From assembly GCA_002307275.1 (NCBI GenBank), contig DBTX01000038.1:1-64000 (forward strand): 64,000 nt of DNA, written 5' to 3'. Origin of the DNA: Hungateiclostridiaceae bacterium UBA1305 (GTDB lineage Bacteria; Bacillota; Clostridia; Acetivibrionales; DTU013). Of the stretch, positions 34,964 to 44,169 are shown one piece after another; the stretch's first letter is position 1, and each line of letters begins with the position of its first letter. The notes beneath the pieces are model-generated. The model ran no database searches and had not been told where the DNA came from. It was given only the letters and a program-made list of their open reading frames with translations. The position numbers and the translations under genes were made by a program.

Positions 34964-36202
34964 TTGAGTGATTTGATTGTAAGTATTGATATAGGTACTT
35001 CAAAGGTAGGCTCCATCATTGGGCGGATAAATAAAAATTCACAGCTTGAGATCATCGGCAGGGGCATGTCACCTTGCAACGGTTTGAAAAAGGGCGTCAT
35101 CGTGGATATAGAAGGAACGGCTGCATGTATCAGGACTGCGGTTGGGGAAGCTGAAGCAGCTGCAAATATGAGAGTCGGATCGGCGTTCGTCAATATCCAT
35201 GGAATGCATGTGAGTGTCATTAATAATAAAAGCTGGCTGAGTATTTCAAATGGAAACAGGGAAATTACCCAGCGGGATATAGATACTGTACTCCATTCGG
35301 TAAGGGATATTGACATACCGGAGGACAGGCAGCTGATTGATGTGATTCCAAGACAGTATATTATTGACGGCTACGATGAGATCATTGATCCTGTCGGAAT
35401 GGTTGGTACAAGACTGGAAGTGGATGCAGATATCGTAGTCGGCAAGATCACATCCGTGCAAAACATTGTCAAAAGTGTCGAAAGAGCGGGTATACAGATT
35501 GACGGTATCGTTGCCGAAGCCTTTGCGACAGGGGAGATCTGCCTGACCGCTGACGAACGTGATATAGGCGTGGTGCTTTTGGATATAGGCGGGGGTATTA
35601 CAGACATATCGGTCTATCAGGGGAAAAGGCTTGTCTTTTATGATTCGATTCCTGTGGGTGGAGACCATATTACAAATGATATAGCCATAGGACTTCGGAT
35701 ATCCAACATCGAAGCGGAGAAAATAAAGCGTCAGTTTGAATTGGCATTGACGTCGTTGATAAAGAATGATCAGGAAATATCCGTATTTGACATTAGTGAA
35801 AACAAGAAGAAAAATGTAAAAGTTTCTGAAGTGGTAGAGATTATTGAAGCGCGAGTCTTTGAGATATTTTCTCTTTGCTGGAACCAGCTCAGGAAAGCAG
35901 ATTCTCTGGTGAAGCCTGATGGCGGTGTTGTACTGACCGGCGCGGGTATTTCATATGTTGACGGCTGCAAGCAGCTGGTACAGGAAGTATTCGAGGTATC
36001 TGTCAGGGTCGTTCAGGCAGGACAGCTTCAGGGAGTTTCAAAACCGGAATTTATTACTTCCGCAGGTATCATCAGATATGTAGCCAACATTAAAAAGGGA
36101 ACAAGCCATGCCATAGAAGTGAAGTTGAAAAAACCAGGAAGTGCACAGCCCAAAGAGTCGATATTTGACAGGTTAGCGAGATTTTTCAGAGAGATTTTCT
36201 AG
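34964..36202 (+). CDS. ftsA: Cell division protein FtsA
   Basis: Actin-like membrane tether for FtsZ (412 aa from TTG 34964, GGGGG eight bases upstream). Phosphate-1 motif VSIDIGTSKVGSIIG, 1C domain SSLSL-type region around LEIIGRGMSPCNGLKKGVIVD, phosphate-2 VLLDIGGGITDISVY, adenosine motif VVLTGAGISYVDG. The C-terminal amphipathic helix is SIFDRLARFFREIF, the membrane-targeting sequence. Confidence 0.93.
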   Translation: MSDLIVSIDIGTSKVGSIIGRINKNSQLEIIGRGMSPCNGLKKGVIVDIEGTAACIRTAVGEAEAAANMRVGSAFVNIHGMHVSVINNKSWLSISNGNREITQRDIDTVLHSVRDIDIPEDRQLIDVIPRQYIIDGYDEIIDPVGMVGTRLEVDADIVVGKITSVQNIVKSVERAGIQIDGIVAEAFATGEICLTADERDIGVVLLDIGGGITDISVYQGKRLVFYDSIPVGGDHITNDIAIGLRISNIEAEKIKRQFELALTSLIKNDQEISVFDISENKKKNVKVSEVVEIIEARVFEIFSLCWNQLRKADSLVKPDGGVVLTGAGISYVDGCKQLVQEVFEVSVRVVQAGQLQGVSKPEFITSAGIIRYVANIKKGTSHAIEVKLKKPGSAQPKESIFDRLARFFREIF

Positions 36203-36407
36203 ATATTTAGCTGTGCTTTTTTAGTGATTTTACTCGATTTTTTTGTTAAAACTTAGCTTGCTTTAATGTATGGAATAAGATATTATTTAAGTAATGTATG
36301 GAAGAGGTTTCTGCGGTGATTTCGGATAAAGTTGATACCGACATTTGCAGAGTAGTTATTTAATACCCTTGACCGTGTGATTAACTAATGACGAAGGGGG
36401 ATTCAAT

Positions 36408-37505
36408 TTGCTTGAGTTTGATATCGATATGGAACAATTTGCCCAAATCAAGGTCATAGGCGTCGGCGGCGGCGGTAATAATGCCGTCAACAGAATGATC
36501 GCAGCAGGACTTCGCGGTGTTGAGTTCATTGCAATCAATACTGACAAACAAGCTCTTTTTCTATCAAAAGCAAATACTAAAATTCAAATAGGCGACAAAC
36601 TTACAAAAGGGCTCGGAGCCGGTGCGAATCCTGAGATTGGCGAGCGTGCTGCCAATGAAAGCAAGGATGAGATTGCACAGGCTGTCAAGGGCGCCGACAT
36701 GGTATTTGTAACTGCCGGAATGGGCGGCGGTACCGGTACCGGTGCAGCACCTATCGTAGCACAGATTGCCAAGGAAATGGGAATACTCACTGTGGGTGTC
36801 GTCACAAAACCTTTCATGTTTGAAGGCCGCAAAAGGATGCAGTATGCTGAACAAGGCATTGAAAATTTAAAAGGTGTCGTTGATACTCTCGTAACAATAC
36901 CCAATGACAGATTACTACAGGTTGCTGAAAAGAAAACTTCCATTATAGATGCATTCAGAATGGCGGATGATGTGCTTCGTCAGGGTGTTCAAGGCATATC
37001 CGACCTTATCGCGGTACCTGGTCTGATTAACCTTGATTTTGCCGATGTCAAGACGATAATGATCAATACCGGACTTGCCCACATGGGCATAGGCAGGGCA
37101 TCAGGCGACGGCAGGGCGGAAGAGGCAGCCAGGCAGGCAATACAGAGTCCGCTTCTGGAAACCTCCATCGAGGGTGCAAGAGGTGTGCTGCTCAATATTA
37201 CAGGCGGCCCGGATCTTGGACTCTTCGAAGTCAATCTTGCGGCAGAGCTTGTACAGAAGTCGGCCGATCCCGATGCGAATATCATCGTAGGTGCTGTTAT
37301 TGACGAAAACCTCAAGGATGAAATGCTGATCACGGTCATTGCAACCGGTTTTGAAAAGGGTCCCATTATGAAGAAGCTGGATAAGATCGTTGAAAGAACG
37401 GGAATAAAGCCGGAAATACCAGCAGCGAAGCGCCATACGGCAGGTGAGGTGTCGGATGATGAGCTTGAAATACCAACATTCCTGAGAAAGAACAGATTCA
37501 AATAA
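36408..37505 (+). CDS. ftsZ: Cell division protein FtsZ
   Basis: Tubulin-like GTPase that forms the Z ring (365 aa). GGGGNNAVNRM, the tubulin signature GGGTGTGAAP (107-116), the T7-type loop NLDFADVKTIM, and a C-terminal tail ending EIPTFLRKNRFK that binds FtsA. The TTG start follows GAAGGGGG. A terminator follows. A 205-base gap from ftsA may hold its own promoter. Confidence 0.97.
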   Translation: MLEFDIDMEQFAQIKVIGVGGGGNNAVNRMIAAGLRGVEFIAINTDKQALFLSKANTKIQIGDKLTKGLGAGANPEIGERAANESKDEIAQAVKGADMVFVTAGMGGGTGTGAAPIVAQIAKEMGILTVGVVTKPFMFEGRKRMQYAEQGIENLKGVVDTLVTIPNDRLLQVAEKKTSIIDAFRMADDVLRQGVQGISDLIAVPGLINLDFADVKTIMINTGLAHMGIGRASGDGRAEEAARQAIQSPLLETSIEGARGVLLNITGGPDLGLFEVNLAAELVQKSADPDANIIVGAVIDENLKDEMLITVIATGFEKGPIMKKLDKIVERTGIKPEIPAAKRHTAGEVSDDELEIPTFLRKNRFK

Positions 37506-37540
37506 GAACCTTAAAATAGTCGAAGAGATTCATAATTCAG

Positions 37541-37571
37541 CCCGTGAGCACATTGCTCCCGGGTTTTGTTT
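37541..37571 (+). terminator. ftsZ terminator
   Basis: CCCGTGAGCA/TGCTCCCGGG hairpin followed by TTTTGTTTTG, 35 bases after the ftsZ stop. Confidence 0.8.
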
Positions 37572-37680
37572 TGTTTAAGGAATTTGCCTGCAAACGCTTC
37601 TTTTAAAAATATACTTTTTCAAAGTAAGTACCTAAAGTCTGGAGAGGTTCAATGCCCCCGAGACTTTGTTTAGTTTTTCT

Positions 37681-37746
37681 TGTCGTACGCTTCCCATATT
37701 TCTACAGTGCCATACGACACAAAAATCAGTCACAATAAAATATAAT
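37681..37746 (+). promoter_or_regulatory. Candidate Spo0A boxes and promoter of spoIIGA-sigE
   Basis: TGTCGTA (37681-37687) and its inverse TACGACA (37713-37719) differ from the consensus 0A box TGTCGAA at one base. The second overlaps the -35 position of a perfect TATAAT at 37741-37746, the layout of a sigma-A promoter activated by Spo0A, as known for spoIIG in Bacillus. Box-like inverted copies are seen; function is inferred. Confidence 0.5.
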
Positions 37747-37833
37747 TTGAATGTATTTAATTCTAAAAGTACAGGCATACGAATATATCTAAAATAGGGG
37801 ATGTCTGCCCTGGCGGGCTGTGAGGTAGAACTG

Positions 37834-38739
37834 GTGGAAGTGTATCTGGATATCATTATCCTTGAAAATATTGTCATCAATTATTTGATACTGCTGGTAA
37901 CTGCAAAATTTTCCAAAAACAAGACAGGTAATTTTCGCCTCCTGCTTGGAGCAATAGTAGGAGCCACCTATCTGGTACTGATGATCCTTCTGCCGGAAAT
38001 GAAAATCTACACGACGATCTTGTCGAAGATTCTGCTATCCATAGCCATGGTAGCCGTAACATTCAATTTTACCCGGATAACAGCATTTCTGAAGACCCTT
38101 GTGATGTTTTATGCATCAACATTCCTATTTGCCGGTGCAGGTTTTGCATTCCTGTACTTTAACCAGAGCGGCGGCGTGATAAGGAATGGCGTAATCCTCT
38201 CTCCGCTGTCGTTTCTGAATACGAAATGGTCTGAACTGCTGCTTGCCCTTGCAGTTACATTTATCATCCTGAGAGTGGTATGGGATGTGATACAAAGCAG
38301 ATTCCTGAGAGAAAAGATACTGGTCAGACTCTGCATCGCATTCGACAAAAAGGCAATTGACCTCAATGCGCTTGTTGATACGGGCAATTCACTGCATGAT
38401 CCGCTGACGAACATGCCTGTAGTGGTTGTTGAGTTCATGGCAATCAGGGAAATCCTGCCTGATGATATCAGAGCTATTTTTGAAAAGGATTCCGAGAATG
38501 ATCTGAACAGCGTAACTGACACTATCTCATGCTCTGCATGGTTTTCCAGATTCAGGCTCATCCCGTTCACGTCGCTGGGAAAAGAGAATGGAATGTTGCT
38601 TGGCTTCAGGCCTGACTATATCGAGATAGGCAGTGACAATGACAGGAAAGGAGTAAGTGATGTTATTATCGGAATTTATAATAGATCGTTGTCAAGAAAT
38701 GAAAAATACCGTGCATTACTCAGTCCTGAACTGATGTAG
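37834..38739 (+). CDS. spoIIGA: Sporulation protease SpoIIGA (pro-sigma-E processing)
   Basis: Membrane aspartic protease (302 aa) that cleaves pro-sigma-E in the mother cell. N-terminal half: five TM helices (YLDIIILENIVINYLILL and onward). C-terminal half: the protease domain with the single active-site ALVDTGNSLHDPLTN and TPF-type IPFTSLGKENGML. The GTG at 37834 has GAGGT six bases upstream. It lies directly before sigE. Confidence 0.93.
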   Translation: MEVYLDIIILENIVINYLILLVTAKFSKNKTGNFRLLLGAIVGATYLVLMILLPEMKIYTTILSKILLSIAMVAVTFNFTRITAFLKTLVMFYASTFLFAGAGFAFLYFNQSGGVIRNGVILSPLSFLNTKWSELLLALAVTFIILRVVWDVIQSRFLREKILVRLCIAFDKKAIDLNALVDTGNSLHDPLTNMPVVVVEFMAIREILPDDIRAIFEKDSENDLNSVTDTISCSAWFSRFRLIPFTSLGKENGMLLGFRPDYIEIGSDNDRKGVSDVIIGIYNRSLSRNEKYRALLSPELM

Positions 38740-38795
38740 AGATCATGCGAAAAAATTTTAAACGTTGAATGTTTTACAGCGAAAGGAGATTCCAA

Positions 38796-39527
38796 ATGCG
38801 CATTTATAAGAGGTTGAAGCTGTTCTTGAGGATTCGTTTTCTAATTCTTCTTAATAAAATAAGGGAGGGCAGAGGCCACCCCATACACTATATCGGTGGG
38901 AGTGAGGCGCTGCCACCTCCGCTGACTGCAGATGAAGAGAATTATCTGCTGTCAAGGCTGGAGGAACAGGATTATGGTGTAAAGAGCATTTTGATCGAAC
39001 GCAATCTGAGACTTGTGGTTTATATCGCACGTAAATTTGAAAATACCGGTGTTGGTGTTGAGGATCTTGTATCCATAGGAACGATTGGTTTAATCAAGGC
39101 CATCAATACCTTTAATCCGTCCAAAAACATCAAGCTTGCCACCTATGCATCGAGATGCATCGAAAATGAAATTCTAATGTATCTAAGAAGAAATAACAAG
39201 GTCAAGACGGAAATATCCATTGACGAGCCGCTTAATATTGACTGGGATGGAAACGAACTGCTGCTTTCGGATATTCTTGGAACTGAAAATGATATTATCC
39301 ATCGCAGTCTTGAAGACGAAGTGGACAGGGAACTTTTGAACACTGCAATGAAAAAACTTTCCATCCGGGAGAAGAAAATAATGGAACTGAGATTCGGACT
39401 TGCCAATGGAATTGAGAAGACACAAAAGGAAGTGGCAGACATGCTGGGAATATCACAATCCTATATTTCGAGGCTTGAAAAAAGGATTATAAGCAGATTA
39501 AAAAAGGAAATCAACCGTATGGTTTGA
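38796..39527 (+). CDS. sigE: Sporulation sigma factor E (pro-form)
   Basis: Mother-cell sigma-70 family factor (243 aa from ATG 38796, AAAGGAG upstream). The first about 30 residues are a basic, hydrophobic pro-sequence (RLKLFLRIRFLILLNKIR), with the cleavage region next to HYIGGSEALPPPL. Region 2 (VGVEDLVSIGTIGLIKAI) and region 4 (TQKEVADMLGISQSYISRLE) are complete. It activates early mother-cell genes once SpoIIGA removes the pro-sequence. Confidence 0.95.
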   Translation: MRIYKRLKLFLRIRFLILLNKIREGRGHPIHYIGGSEALPPPLTADEENYLLSRLEEQDYGVKSILIERNLRLVVYIARKFENTGVGVEDLVSIGTIGLIKAINTFNPSKNIKLATYASRCIENEILMYLRRNNKVKTEISIDEPLNIDWDGNELLLSDILGTENDIIHRSLEDEVDRELLNTAMKKLSIREKKIMELRFGLANGIEKTQKEVADMLGISQSYISRLEKRIISRLKKEINRMV

Positions 39528-39606
39528 ACCGCCAGACAAATGGGCTTAATACGCCAAATCCGCTGTTGTCAAGGCCTTTGACAAATATTTTTTACCTCGG
39601 ACTTCA

Positions 39607-39635
39607 GTATAAAAAAGACCTCCATGGCAATAATG
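39607..39635 (+). promoter_or_regulatory. Sigma-F-like promoter of sigG
   Basis: GTATA (39607-39611), a 14-base spacer and GGCAATAATG (39626-39635), matching the sigma-F pattern of GYATA-type -35 and GGNNANNNTR -10. It is about 80 bases before sigG, whose Bacillus counterpart spoIIIG is made by sigma-F. The spacing is one base short of the usual. Confidence 0.5.
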
Positions 39636-39716
39636 TTACTATTCACAGGAGGCAGCTAATATTACTTGATTGAAGTTATATTACTGCCGTACTGATTAAT
39701 TGCCGGGAGGTTTTTT

Positions 39717-40490
39717 ATGCTGGTCAACAAGGTTGAAATATGTGGTGTAAATACTTCAAAGCTGCCGGTTCTGACAAATGATCAAAAAAAGGTCCTTTTT
39801 GAAAGAATGCACAAGGGAGATACAAGCGCGCGTGAGGAATTTATAAACGGCAATCTGCGGCTCGTATTGAGTGTAATACAGAGGTTCAACAACAGGGGGG
39901 AATATGTGGACGACCTGTTTCAGGTGGGCTGTATCGGTTTGATAAAAGCGATTGATAATTTTGATGTGTCTCAGAACGTTAAGTTTTCTACGTATGCTGT
40001 CCCGATGATTATCGGTGAGATCAGAAGATACCTTCGTGATAATAATTCCATACGTGTCAGCAGGTCCTTGCGCGATATCGCCTATAAAGCGCTGCAGGCC
40101 AAGGAAAGACTGACCAGCAGGAATTCAAAGGAGCCGACGATTGCTGAAATAGCAGCAGAGCTCCAGCTTCCAAAGGAGGATGTCGTGTTTGCGCTCGATG
40201 CCATTCAGGACCCAATCTCCCTGTTTGAATCGGTTTACCATGACGGCGGTGATGCAATATATGTTATGGACCAGGTAAGCGATGAGAAGAATATCGATGA
40301 AAACTGGCTGGAAGGTATTTCTTTAAAGGAAGCCATGCGAAAACTGAATGACAGGGAGAAGCTGATACTGAACCTTCGCTTTTTTGAAGGCAGAACACAG
40401 ATGGAGGTGGCTGAGGAGATAGGGATCTCACAGGCACAAGTATCAAGACTTGAAAAAACGGCGCTACTTCACATGAAAAAATATATTTAA
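39717..40490 (+). CDS. sigG: Sporulation sigma factor G
   Basis: Late forespore sigma factor (257 aa). The N-terminal MLVNKVEICGVNTSKLPVL is typical of SigG. Region 2 (VDDLFQVGCIGLIKAIDNF), region 3 (RSLRDIAYKALQAKERL) and region 4 (TQMEVAEEIGISQAQVSRLE) are complete. GGGAGG precedes the ATG. The mobile element begins in its stop codon: the last two bases of TAA are the first of the left repeat, so the coding sequence is intact but its terminator is not. Confidence 0.96.
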   Translation: MLVNKVEICGVNTSKLPVLTNDQKKVLFERMHKGDTSAREEFINGNLRLVLSVIQRFNNRGEYVDDLFQVGCIGLIKAIDNFDVSQNVKFSTYAVPMIIGEIRRYLRDNNSIRVSRSLRDIAYKALQAKERLTSRNSKEPTIAEIAAELQLPKEDVVFALDAIQDPISLFESVYHDGGDAIYVMDQVSDEKNIDENWLEGISLKEAMRKLNDREKLILNLRFFEGRTQMEVAEEIGISQAQVSRLEKTALLHMKKYI

Positions 40491-40512
40491 AAATAAAAGA
40501 CACCGGGAGGTG
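40489..40512. repeat. attL, 24-bp direct repeat
   Basis: Identical to 56852-56875; contains AAAATAAAAGACACCGGGAG. Here the GGTG arm is followed by ATAAGAGCC instead of T residues, so the terminator formed at the other copy is broken at this end. Confidence 0.88.
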
Positions 40513-40586
40513 ATAAGAGCCATTTGTAGGCTGCTGGAATAATTTACATGTATGCGGATATGGCTTGTTTTATTTGGATTAATTTT

Positions 40587-40611
40587 ACCAGTGCTTTGTA
40601 CTGGTTTTTTT
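40587..40611 (+). terminator. Terminator just inside the element (substitute for sigG)
   Basis: ACCAGT (40587-40592) pairs with ACTGGT (40600-40605), followed by TTTTTTT. It faces sigG, about 100 bases after its stop, and so can end sigG transcripts before they run antisense to the integrase. Confidence 0.75.
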
Positions 40612-41785
40612 ATTTTTGTATGCTTGTGGATGTATTAGTGTCCAAAGTTATGTCCAAAGTTTGTCCTTTTTTATGAAGCTTCTCTATTTTTTCAGCTGCT
40701 TTTTTGCCAGAATTCTCGTAACCATGACAATAAATATTTGTGGATGATACACTGCCATGTCCAAGTCGTTCACCTACCTCTTTTACATTCATTCCCTGAT
40801 CAAGCAAATATGATCCGTGGCTATGGCGTAAACCATGGGGTGTTATTGGCGGCAGTCCGTGACGTTTCAAAAAAGCAGGAAATGCATTTGTTAGCCAATA
40901 GGGATATCGTGTAGTCCCATCATAATTTACAAAAACTTTTGCTTGACCGGAACATAAAAAGCCTTTGTTTTGCTGATCGGTTTTGTATATTTCCAGCAGC
41001 TTCATTGTGCTTCCGGACAAATCTATTGTGCGGTAACTATTGTCAGTTTTTGGTAACTTATCAAAAATGCCGGTACCTGAAATATATTGAGCCTGACGTT
41101 CAACTGAAAGAGTTTTATTTTTCCAATTAACATCATCCCATTGCCAGCCACACAACTCGCCCATCCTGCAGCCTGTGTCTATGGCCAGAATAACGCCTGT
41201 TTTAAACATTATTTCTTCTTTATCCAGAGCATCAAGGAGCAAACGTATCTGTTTATCATCATAAAACTTAGGCTGCTGTTTTTTACTTTTGCCCAATTTT
41301 ACACCACGGCAAGGATTGGATTTATTATAAAGTTCCCAGGTGATACAAGCTTCAAAGACAGAACGTACAACGGCAAAATGATGTTTAATGGATGAATCAG
41401 ACAGCGTCCTGGAAGTATTTTTGCATTGAATAACTTCCTGCCTCATTTCGGTGAAAAACTCCTGAAGCATGAACGGGGTTATCTGGTCAAGCTTTTTAGT
41501 GCCGAGCTTCTTTAAGATTCGGCCGTCTAACATTTCACGATAATACTTCCGTGTCCGGGGCTCATAATCAGATACAATGTGCTGCATCCATTTTTCAGCA
41601 GCCTTTTCAAATGTGATATTTTGGGGTGTTAACTGCCCCTTGTCTACTTCCGAAACAAAACTGGACAACTGTTTTTCGAGATCTCTTGGGCTTGAAGCTG
41701 TTACATTTTTGCTGCGACCTTTATACCGGAGCCGGTATTTCCCTTCTCCCAGGTCCACATAGTTTCCTGCTGATCTACGTTTCAT
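40610..41785 (-). CDS. int: Tyrosine recombinase / phage integrase
   Basis: Site-specific recombinase that integrates and excises the element (391 aa). An N-terminal arm-binding domain (NYVDLGEGKYRLRYKGRSKN), a SAM-like core-binding domain (about 58-165) and the catalytic domain with R207 (TGCRMGELCGW), a Lys near 244-246, H317-x-x-R320 (HGLRHSHG), H343 (LGHGSVSSTN) and the nucleophile Y352. All catalytic residues are present. It starts inside the end of the zinc-finger gene (ATGA overlap), so both are made together. Confidence 0.96.
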   Translation of the reverse strand: MKRRSAGNYVDLGEGKYRLRYKGRSKNVTASSPRDLEKQLSSFVSEVDKGQLTPQNITFEKAAEKWMQHIVSDYEPRTRKYYREMLDGRILKKLGTKKLDQITPFMLQEFFTEMRQEVIQCKNTSRTLSDSSIKHHFAVVRSVFEACITWELYNKSNPCRGVKLGKSKKQQPKFYDDKQIRLLLDALDKEEIMFKTGVILAIDTGCRMGELCGWQWDDVNWKNKTLSVERQAQYISGTGIFDKLPKTDNSYRTIDLSGSTMKLLEIYKTDQQNKGFLCSGQAKVFVNYDGTTRYPYWLTNAFPAFLKRHGLPPITPHGLRHSHGSYLLDQGMNVKEVGERLGHGSVSSTNIYCHGYENSGKKAAEKIEKLHKKGQTLDITLDTNTSTSIQK

Positions 41786-42900
41786 TTGAATTCGCCTCCA
41801 TTTTTATTTTTGTATTCTTTTATCCATTTTTCTATTTGTTCAATTTTAATATCATTGTTTTTACTGCCCTGTTTAATTATTTGATGTATCTCAGATACCG
41901 ATTTACCGGCTTTGCAAAGTTCCTTTGCCCGCCTTTCCCTCTCCCTGCTAAGTTGAGTATTAAGCCTGCTCGTACACTTTTTGTGGCATTGTTTGTCTCT
42001 TTTATCTACAAGGAGAAGAGGCTGCTGGCAGATAGGGCAAAGTATCATCCGATTACCAACAAGTAAATCTAATGTGAACATAAGATATAGAGCACCAAAA
42101 AGGTTTTTCGGTCTATAAGACATAACGTGTTCATAATTAAGGTCAGTTTTGTTATATACAGCACCTATAGACGGGCTTGTTGTTTCAAGCTGCAATGATA
42201 CTGCGGACGCAACAAAGGCTTTCACTTCCCATTCTAAAAGTCTGCTTTTAGTTAAGCCTTCGCAATCTTCATACTGTGAGGAAAATTCAATTCCGCGCCC
42301 ATATAATTCTTTTGATTGGTCTTTTGGTTCAACAAGCTTAGCGGCTTCAAGCATGGTATTTTTGATTAACTTTAAATCTTGATATTCTTCGAAGTTTATA
42401 CTATTCAGCCATAACAAATATCTCATTAGCTTTGCTTCAACAAGGAATTCTTCTGTACTCTCACTTCTTGACTTAAGCCTTTTTTTGTAATCAGCGTCTG
42501 CACTTGAGAGCGAAATATAATCAATCAGCGGTTGGTATCCATCTGCAAGTATTTGATGTATTTGTGAAATATTCTCTTGCGTAATGCCAGAATCCACGAT
42601 ATCAGTTAGTCCCGATAACTTATTCATAGTTTTCTTGATAGCATTTTCGGCATGGGAAAGCTTATCTGCTGTGTTGAGGATATCTAGGCCAAGTACGCCG
42701 TAAGATGATATAAATTTTTCAGTATCTTTTGGAGTCTCTACTTTGGAAAATTCAATATAAAGCCTGAATTCCCTGTCTTCATAGAATCGGTCAAATGGAC
42801 GATATTTCATCCCGCCCGTGTTAATAGTATCTATTGTTTCACTGTCAACTCTTACAACATCCGGTATTCTCCATTCAAAATCAACAATATCATTCATCAT
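41782..42900 (-). CDS. Unknown protein with C-terminal zinc finger, coupled to integrase
   Basis: 372 aa, helical. Near residues 300-322 a four-Cys motif CPICQQPLLLVDKRDKQCHK-x-C precedes a basic stretch (SRERERRAKELCKAG) and a short HTH-like end (SVSEIHQIIKQGSKNN), which resembles CGNR-type zinc fingers. It probably binds DNA. It shares four bases with int. The divergent control region at 42.9-43.13 kb lies upstream. It may be a regulator or accessory factor of integration (inference). Confidence 0.6.
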   Translation of the reverse strand: MMNDIVDFEWRIPDVVRVDSETIDTINTGGMKYRPFDRFYEDREFRLYIEFSKVETPKDTEKFISSYGVLGLDILNTADKLSHAENAIKKTMNKLSGLTDIVDSGITQENISQIHQILADGYQPLIDYISLSSADADYKKRLKSRSESTEEFLVEAKLMRYLLWLNSINFEEYQDLKLIKNTMLEAAKLVEPKDQSKELYGRGIEFSSQYEDCEGLTKSRLLEWEVKAFVASAVSLQLETTSPSIGAVYNKTDLNYEHVMSYRPKNLFGALYLMFTLDLLVGNRMILCPICQQPLLLVDKRDKQCHKKCTSRLNTQLSRERERRAKELCKAGKSVSEIHQIIKQGSKNNDIKIEQIEKWIKEYKNKNGGEFK

Positions 42901-42969
42901 AACTTATCGGAAAACCTCCTGTAATAGCCTTTGTAATATGATTTAATATCAACTAAGTGTCACATGCAA

Positions 42970-42998
42970 TTGACTGCATCACATGAGGCTGATATACT
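42970..42998 (+). promoter_or_regulatory. Promoter of the rightward phage-like genes
   Basis: TTGACT (42970-42975), 17-base spacer, TATACT (42993-42998). It lies between the leftward integrase unit and the rightward genes from 43135. Confidence 0.6.
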
Positions 42999-43134
42999 TA
43001 TTATATACAAAATGATTGTATAAAGCAATGAACAAATTAAATATAAATCATAAGATCCCGGGTGAGTGCCGGAAAAAAGGTCTCTTCTGGCCGAAAGGTT
43101 ACGGATAAAAGGCAAATGTGATAGGAGGATACTA

Positions 43135-43434
43135 ATGTCACGCAAAAGTTAGGCAATCGGGAAGTACTATGCGAGGGCAAGGCGAGTTACTAACCTGATC
43201 GTAGAAATGAAAAAGGAAGGCTTAATTGGCCTACAACAGTGCACTCAGGTTGATAAAGTAACCCGTAGTATGTTACATAAAGATGTCGGATACCGGACAA
43301 TTGATATGGTGGTCGAGAAGAAACCTGATGTCGTAAATCAAATGCCTGGTCCAATCATAACAGATGTGGTGGATGCCGCCTTCCGGCAGGATAAGCGACA
43401 AGACATCAAATATGGCATTGAATATCCATAAGCT
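43135..43434 (+). pseudogene. Phage-type gene with an in-frame TAG at codon 6
   Basis: ATG at 43135 follows AGGAGG at the ideal distance; the frame reads MSRKS-stop (TAG 43150-43152) and then 93 uninterrupted codons: AIGKYYARARRVTNLIVEMK, ...DVGYRTIDMVVEKKPDVVNQ, ending DIKYGIEYP. No start with a ribosome site lies after the TAG (ATG 43207 has none). Either it is a recent nonsense mutation, a sequencing error, or stop read-through. The protein is not recognised; its place before a sigma-like gene is typical of small phage regulators. Confidence 0.6.
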
Positions 43435-43726
43435 TTCCCGGGAACAACGGGCGGCACTTGAAGAAGTAAATCGGGATACCTTAATGATCAGTGCAATACT
43501 TCAGAAGGTGGAAATTGCATTGCACATACTCCAACCGATAGATAGGAGAATTATGGAGCTGCGGTTCCTCGAAAGACTTACATGGAATGAGGTATCAAAG
43601 GCGTTATCCTATGATGTGAGATCTGTCCAGAGAAGGTCAAAGGAGGCATTGGAGAGAGTGACGGCTATAGCCAGAATTGAGATAAGTGTTTTTGTAAGGG
43701 TAAAGAATTTACTTGAAGGGATGTGA
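43412..43726 (+). CDS. Phage-like sigma-70 region 4 / HTH regulator
   Basis: 104 aa from ATG 43412. The C-terminal half is a sigma region-4-like helix-turn-helix (DRRIMELRFLERLTWNEVSK, SYDVRSVQRRSKEALERV), as in phage regulators of late genes. It starts inside the end of the preceding frame, and no strong ribosome site is visible, so its translation may be coupled to that frame. Confidence 0.7.
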   Translation: MALNIHKLSREQRAALEEVNRDTLMISAILQKVEIALHILQPIDRRIMELRFLERLTWNEVSKALSYDVRSVQRRSKEALERVTAIARIEISVFVRVKNLLEGM

Positions 43727-43730
43727 TTTT

Positions 43731-44141
43731 ATGATAAAGAGTCGATTATATGCAAAAGCAAAAGTTGGGCGAATGCCGAAAATAATGAGTTTGTCGGATG
43801 CCGAAATATCGAATCTTCTTCAGGAAGCCTCATTGGAAGCGGAAGACATCAAAGAGTTGCTAAATGGCCGTGACGTGGGGTTACTGGATTTTGAAGACCT
43901 CGAAGATATCCCTGCCGAGGTGATTATCCAGGGCTTAAAGATTCATTATGATGAGATAAGGGAACGAGGCAAGCAGGAAGGAGAAATTCTCGCGTGGCAA
44001 TATAACGGTGGTTTTGATCCTGACGCAAATGAAGCCGCGCGGCTGGTTTCGGGTCAAAAAATCGATTTCAGAAAAGTCAAAGGGATGGAAGAGTCTGATT
44101 TGAGGGAATGGTTTATAAAATACCTTACAATGCTACAGTAA
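43731..44141 (+). CDS. Hypothetical acidic protein of the element
   Basis: 136 aa from ATG 43731 (GAAGGG upstream). Acidic, helical: SLSDAEISNLLQEASLEAED, GLLDFEDLEDIPAEVIIQGL. It is not recognised. It belongs to the rightward operon, five bases after the sigma-like gene. Confidence 0.55.
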   Translation: MIKSRLYAKAKVGRMPKIMSLSDAEISNLLQEASLEAEDIKELLNGRDVGLLDFEDLEDIPAEVIIQGLKIHYDEIRERGKQEGEILAWQYNGGFDPDANEAARLVSGQKIDFRKVKGMEESDLREWFIKYLTMLQ

Positions 44142-44169
44142 AAATTATGATGATGGAAGGATGATAAAA

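Noticed and set aside
43207..43431. Separate 74-aa gene starting at 43207
   Set aside because: No ribosome site; better explained as the continuation of the frame from 43135 after the TAG.
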